A stretch of DNA of 64,000 nt from Sporomusa sp. KB1. GTDB taxonomy: Bacteria > Bacillota > Negativicutes > Sporomusales > Sporomusaceae. The stretch covers positions 2,762,204 through 2,826,203 of the forward strand of contig NZ_VLKC01000002.1 of the NCBI RefSeq assembly GCF_007830295.1, in the 5' to 3' direction. Positions 62,029-64,000 of the stretch are shown in pieces. Under the pieces are notes generated by a model. The model had not been told where the DNA came from, ran no database searches, and was given only the letters and a program-made list of their open reading frames with translations. Position numbers and translations under genes: made by a program. Position 1 is the stretch's first letter; each line of letters opens with the position of its first letter.

Positions 62029-62153
62029 AAACCCTCCAAATTTAGACCATCGAAGCCTTTAAGCAGGTATGGCAAAGATTAAAACAATAATAGGTATGTT
62101 ATATAAATTACCATTTTATAATTTTTTTGTCAATAATGTTATTAACTACCTTT

Positions 62154-62628
62154 AATTAGTTTTTTGAAAAACAAAACTCATTTCTGATATAATGAAGTGG
62201 AATTTACCACGGATCTTTATAAAACGGCTCGTCAGATTTTGCAAGTTTATGAAATACGTCCTGAAATTGAAGAAGATTTTCGCCAACTCAAAGACTTCTG
62301 GAAATTGAAAGATTTCAAAAGTACGAAATTCAACTACATTACGTTTTACATCGTGATGACATTGCTGGGATACCTATACTTCCAAGTCTTTAAAAACATA
62401 GATGAAGGATAGAAATACAGAGGAAAATCGCTGCCAGTTGTATTGAAAAATTATAAAGAGAAGAAGACTCAATCCGTCATTATCTACGCTGGACAATATT
62501 TTGGTGTATTTCCATTTTTGGAATTCATGCAGCTATATGCTGGATGTAGCCCTGCGATACGCAAACTTCTTGATCAAATCTTAGGTCAAGTATAGCAATG
62601 TTTACGGTTAAATTCCAAAAGACTAATT
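62154..62628 (+). mobile_element. IS remnant B (both ends, internal deletion)
   Basis: Left end AATTAGTTTTTTGAAAA at 62154 and right end TTCCAAAAGACTAATT at 62613-62628 are imperfect inverted repeats (two mismatches in 16). About 40 bp of left end is followed by only the C-terminal part of the transposase (IRPEIEEDFRQLKDFWKL at 62260, then a stop at 62412 and further in-frame sequence to 62595). The N-terminal part kept in remnant A is deleted here. Confidence 0.75.
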
Positions 62629-62648
62629 GAAGCTCAGTAAGGTAAACC

Positions 62649-62678
62649 TTGACAACTATTTTGACTGAGGTATATACT
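62649..62678 (+). promoter_or_regulatory. Sigma-A promoter before riboswitch 2
   Basis: TTGACA (62649-62654), 18-nt spacer, TATACT (62673-62678). Confidence 0.72.
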
Positions 62679-62701
62679 AATACTGAAAACAGAATATTCG
62701 A

Positions 62702-62908
62702 GGTAGGTGCCCAATTGGGCTTAATAGGGAAGACCGGTGAAAAGCCGGCGCGGTCCCGCCACTGTAACGGGGAGCAAGTTTAAGTTATGCCACTGGGATG
62801 GATTTCCTGGGAAGGTTTAAGCAAGCAATGATCCGAAGTCAGGAGAACTGCCTGTCTGACAATCACCGTTTATTACCCACGAGGTTTGGGGAGGGGATTA
62901 CAGTAGGC
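62702..62908 (+). promoter_or_regulatory. Cobalamin riboswitch 2
   Basis: Nearly identical to riboswitch 1 over 200 nt: AATAGGGAAGACCGG, GCGCGGTCCCGCCACTGTAA, B12 box GTCAGGAGAACTGCC (62838-62852), TACCCACGAGG. It controls the BtuF-like gene behind it. Confidence 0.96.
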
Positions 62909-62933
62909 GTTTTTGTGGCGCACTAGTTGATTC

Positions 62934-63010
62934 GCTCCTGGTTTTATATACCAGGAGCTTTTTATTAGCTTGCTGTTAGTACTCCCGACTGTAACCGGTC
63001 GGGAGTTTTG
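62934..63010 (+). terminator. Two tandem terminators behind riboswitch 2
   Basis: GCTCCTGG/CCAGGAGC plus T5 (62934-62963), then ACTCCCGAC/GTCGGGAGT plus TTTT (62981-63010). Same plan as at riboswitch 1. Confidence 0.82.
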
Positions 63011-63127
63011 CTATTTGCATCTGTTTTCTTAATCAGCAGTGAATAAAAATAACACCGGTTGCTCTATTATGGCTATAAAGATGCTGCACAGCAGCGGCTG
63101 AGGAGACAACCCGTAGGAGATGATGCT

Positions 63128-64000
63128 ATGACATTTGTAAATCCAGCTAAACGACCATTCCTCCACTGGAGCATGCTCGTGGTTTTAGGACTGCTGCTGC
63201 TATTCGCCGGTGGCTGTACCGAAAAGAATAATAGTAGTTCGCCCTATGGCAAAAGTACAGCTGGTTCTGGTGGCTACGAAGTGGTCGATAGTACTGGTTA
63301 TGTATTGCAACTTCCACAAAAGCCCCGGAAGATTGTGTCGCTATCGATTAGCACTGATGAAATTCTTATGGCTCTGGTAGCCCCAGAGCGTATTGCGGCT
63401 CTGACGCATTGGTCTGGTGACAGCGGGGTATCCAATATTGTTGAACAAGCCAAAATTGTTCCTAAGAAAGTACAGGCCAATGCCGAAAGTGTTATTGCGC
63501 TGCAGCCAGACCTTGTCATTATTCCCGACTGGCTGCCGCCGGCGTTACCCCAAACACTCAGGGAAGTAGGTATTCCGGTCTATGTCAATAAAACAGCAGC
63601 CACCGTTGATGAAGTCAAACAATCTATTGCTACAATCGCTCAGGTTGTTGGTGAAGCGCAGGCCGGTGAACGGTTGGTAGCCGAGATGGAAAACCAACTG
63701 GCACAAATTAATGAGCAAGTGCGGCAGATTCCGGCAGGAAGCCAGCAGGTAGCCATCCGGTTTTCAACGATGGGTGACAACGGCGGCAAAGGCAGTACCT
63801 TTGAAGATATTTGTCGTCAGGCAGGGGTAATTGAAGGGGCGGCATTGGCCGGACTGAGCCGTGAGGACGTAATGTCCAAAGAACAAATTGTCAGTGTTAA
63901 TCCAGATGTAATTTTGCTGCCTGTCTGGGATTATAGCGGCAAAACCGATATGAAGAAGTTTGCTGAGGATATACAGAATGACCCAGCCTTGCAGTCGGTC
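63128..64000 (+). CDS. btuF: BtuF-like ABC transporter substrate-binding lipoprotein (3' end cut by window)
   Basis: The frame from ATG 63128 (GGAG upstream) is open to the window end, 291 codons seen. Lipoprotein signal LLLLFAGGC with Cys30, a Gly/Ser linker, then the BtuF/FecB-type fold: VVDSTGYVLQLPQKPRKIVS, ISTDEILMALVAPERIAALT, ALQPDLVIIPDW and VNPDVILLPVWDYSG. It should bind cobalamin or a corrinoid outside the membrane and hand it to a BtuCD permease, which is expected downstream. Riboswitch 2 supports corrinoid as substrate, over iron-siderophore or haem. Confidence 0.9.
   Translation, partial: MTFVNPAKRPFLHWSMLVVLGLLLLFAGGCTEKNNSSSPYGKSTAGSGGYEVVDSTGYVLQLPQKPRKIVSLSISTDEILMALVAPERIAALTHWSGDSGVSNIVEQAKIVPKKVQANAESVIALQPDLVIIPDWLPPALPQTLREVGIPVYVNKTAATVDEVKQSIATIAQVVGEAQAGERLVAEMENQLAQINEQVRQIPAGSQQVAIRFSTMGDNGGKGSTFEDICRQAGVIEGAALAGLSREDVMSKEQIVSVNPDVILLPVWDYSGKTDMKKFAEDIQNDPALQSV

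Noticed and set aside
62197-62412. 71-residue ORF as an independent gene
   Set aside because: It is the C-terminal transposase fragment of IS remnant B with a premature stop.
1-64000. CRISPR arrays, rRNA and tRNA genes
   Set aside because: No regularly spaced direct repeats of array type and no tRNA or rRNA signature were found on reading; a dedicated scan was not possible.

Overview
The window looks like a chromosomal segment of an anaerobic, flagellated, cobalamin-using Firmicute, most probably a Negativicutes (Sporomusa/Pelosinus-like) genome. This rests on moderate GC with strong GGAGG ribosome binding sites and many GTG/TTG starts, a fliS-csrA-flagellin order, two CbiK-type cobaltochelatases, two cobalamin riboswitches, a T-box leader, molybdenum hydroxylase genes, and sugar-modifying radical SAM enzymes beside flagellin. 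The taxonomic call is an inference; no rRNA or housekeeping marker is present.

Region 1 (1-22.3 kb) is a motility and flagellin-decoration island. It holds the end of fliS, csrA, a secreted-type Ser/Thr-rich protein, a MarR regulator with a large palindrome, and flagellin. Two tandem TPR glycosyltransferases follow, each behind its own sigma-28-like promoter. Then come two SPASM radical SAM enzymes, a CDP-6-deoxyhexose pathway (rfbF, rfbG, an SDR, a 3,5-epimerase), a GT2/methyltransferase-like fusion, two tandem B12-binding radical SAM enzymes, a GT4 transferase and two more SPASM enzymes. Six radical SAM proteins next to one flagellin and an NDP-sugar pathway suggest an elaborate, probably undescribed flagellin modification. 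At least one recombination scar (about 15.3 kb) shows that the island is a mosaic.

Region 2 (22.3-43.8 kb) is a mixed accessory and housekeeping stretch. It has a trypsin-like protease, a DUF4143 ATPase, and a four-gene minus-strand operon (HprK-like kinase, sulfotransferase, HAD nucleotidase, and a protein with archaeo-eukaryotic primase motifs but altered catalytic positions). Further on are two two-component systems, an L,D-transpeptidase, an aminotransferase, a GpgS-like glycosyltransferase with an extra N-terminal domain, an ArsB/NhaD-type permease plus the relic of a second copy, a PLP racemase with a GNAT enzyme, and a BusR-like c-di-AMP-type regulator. Small hairpin repeats are scattered between genes.

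Region 3 (43.7-53.5 kb) has a minus-strand operon under a leucine-type T-box: a sugar isomerase-like/acyl-CoA synthetase fusion, an FmdE-like protein and a methyltransferase. Opposite it lies a DUF3842-molybdenum hydroxylase operon with its own structured, terminator-bearing leader. A second copy of the methyltransferase follows.

Region 4 (53.6-64 kb) is a cobalamin supply region. Riboswitch 1 precedes an exported CbiK. Then come a membrane protein with a Met/His tail, a diguanylate cyclase, a cytoplasmic CbiK, an AT-rich MATE plus cbiB block between two decayed copies of one insertion sequence, and riboswitch 2 ahead of a BtuF-like lipoprotein cut by the window end. The B12 supply here could serve the B12-dependent radical SAM enzymes of region 1.
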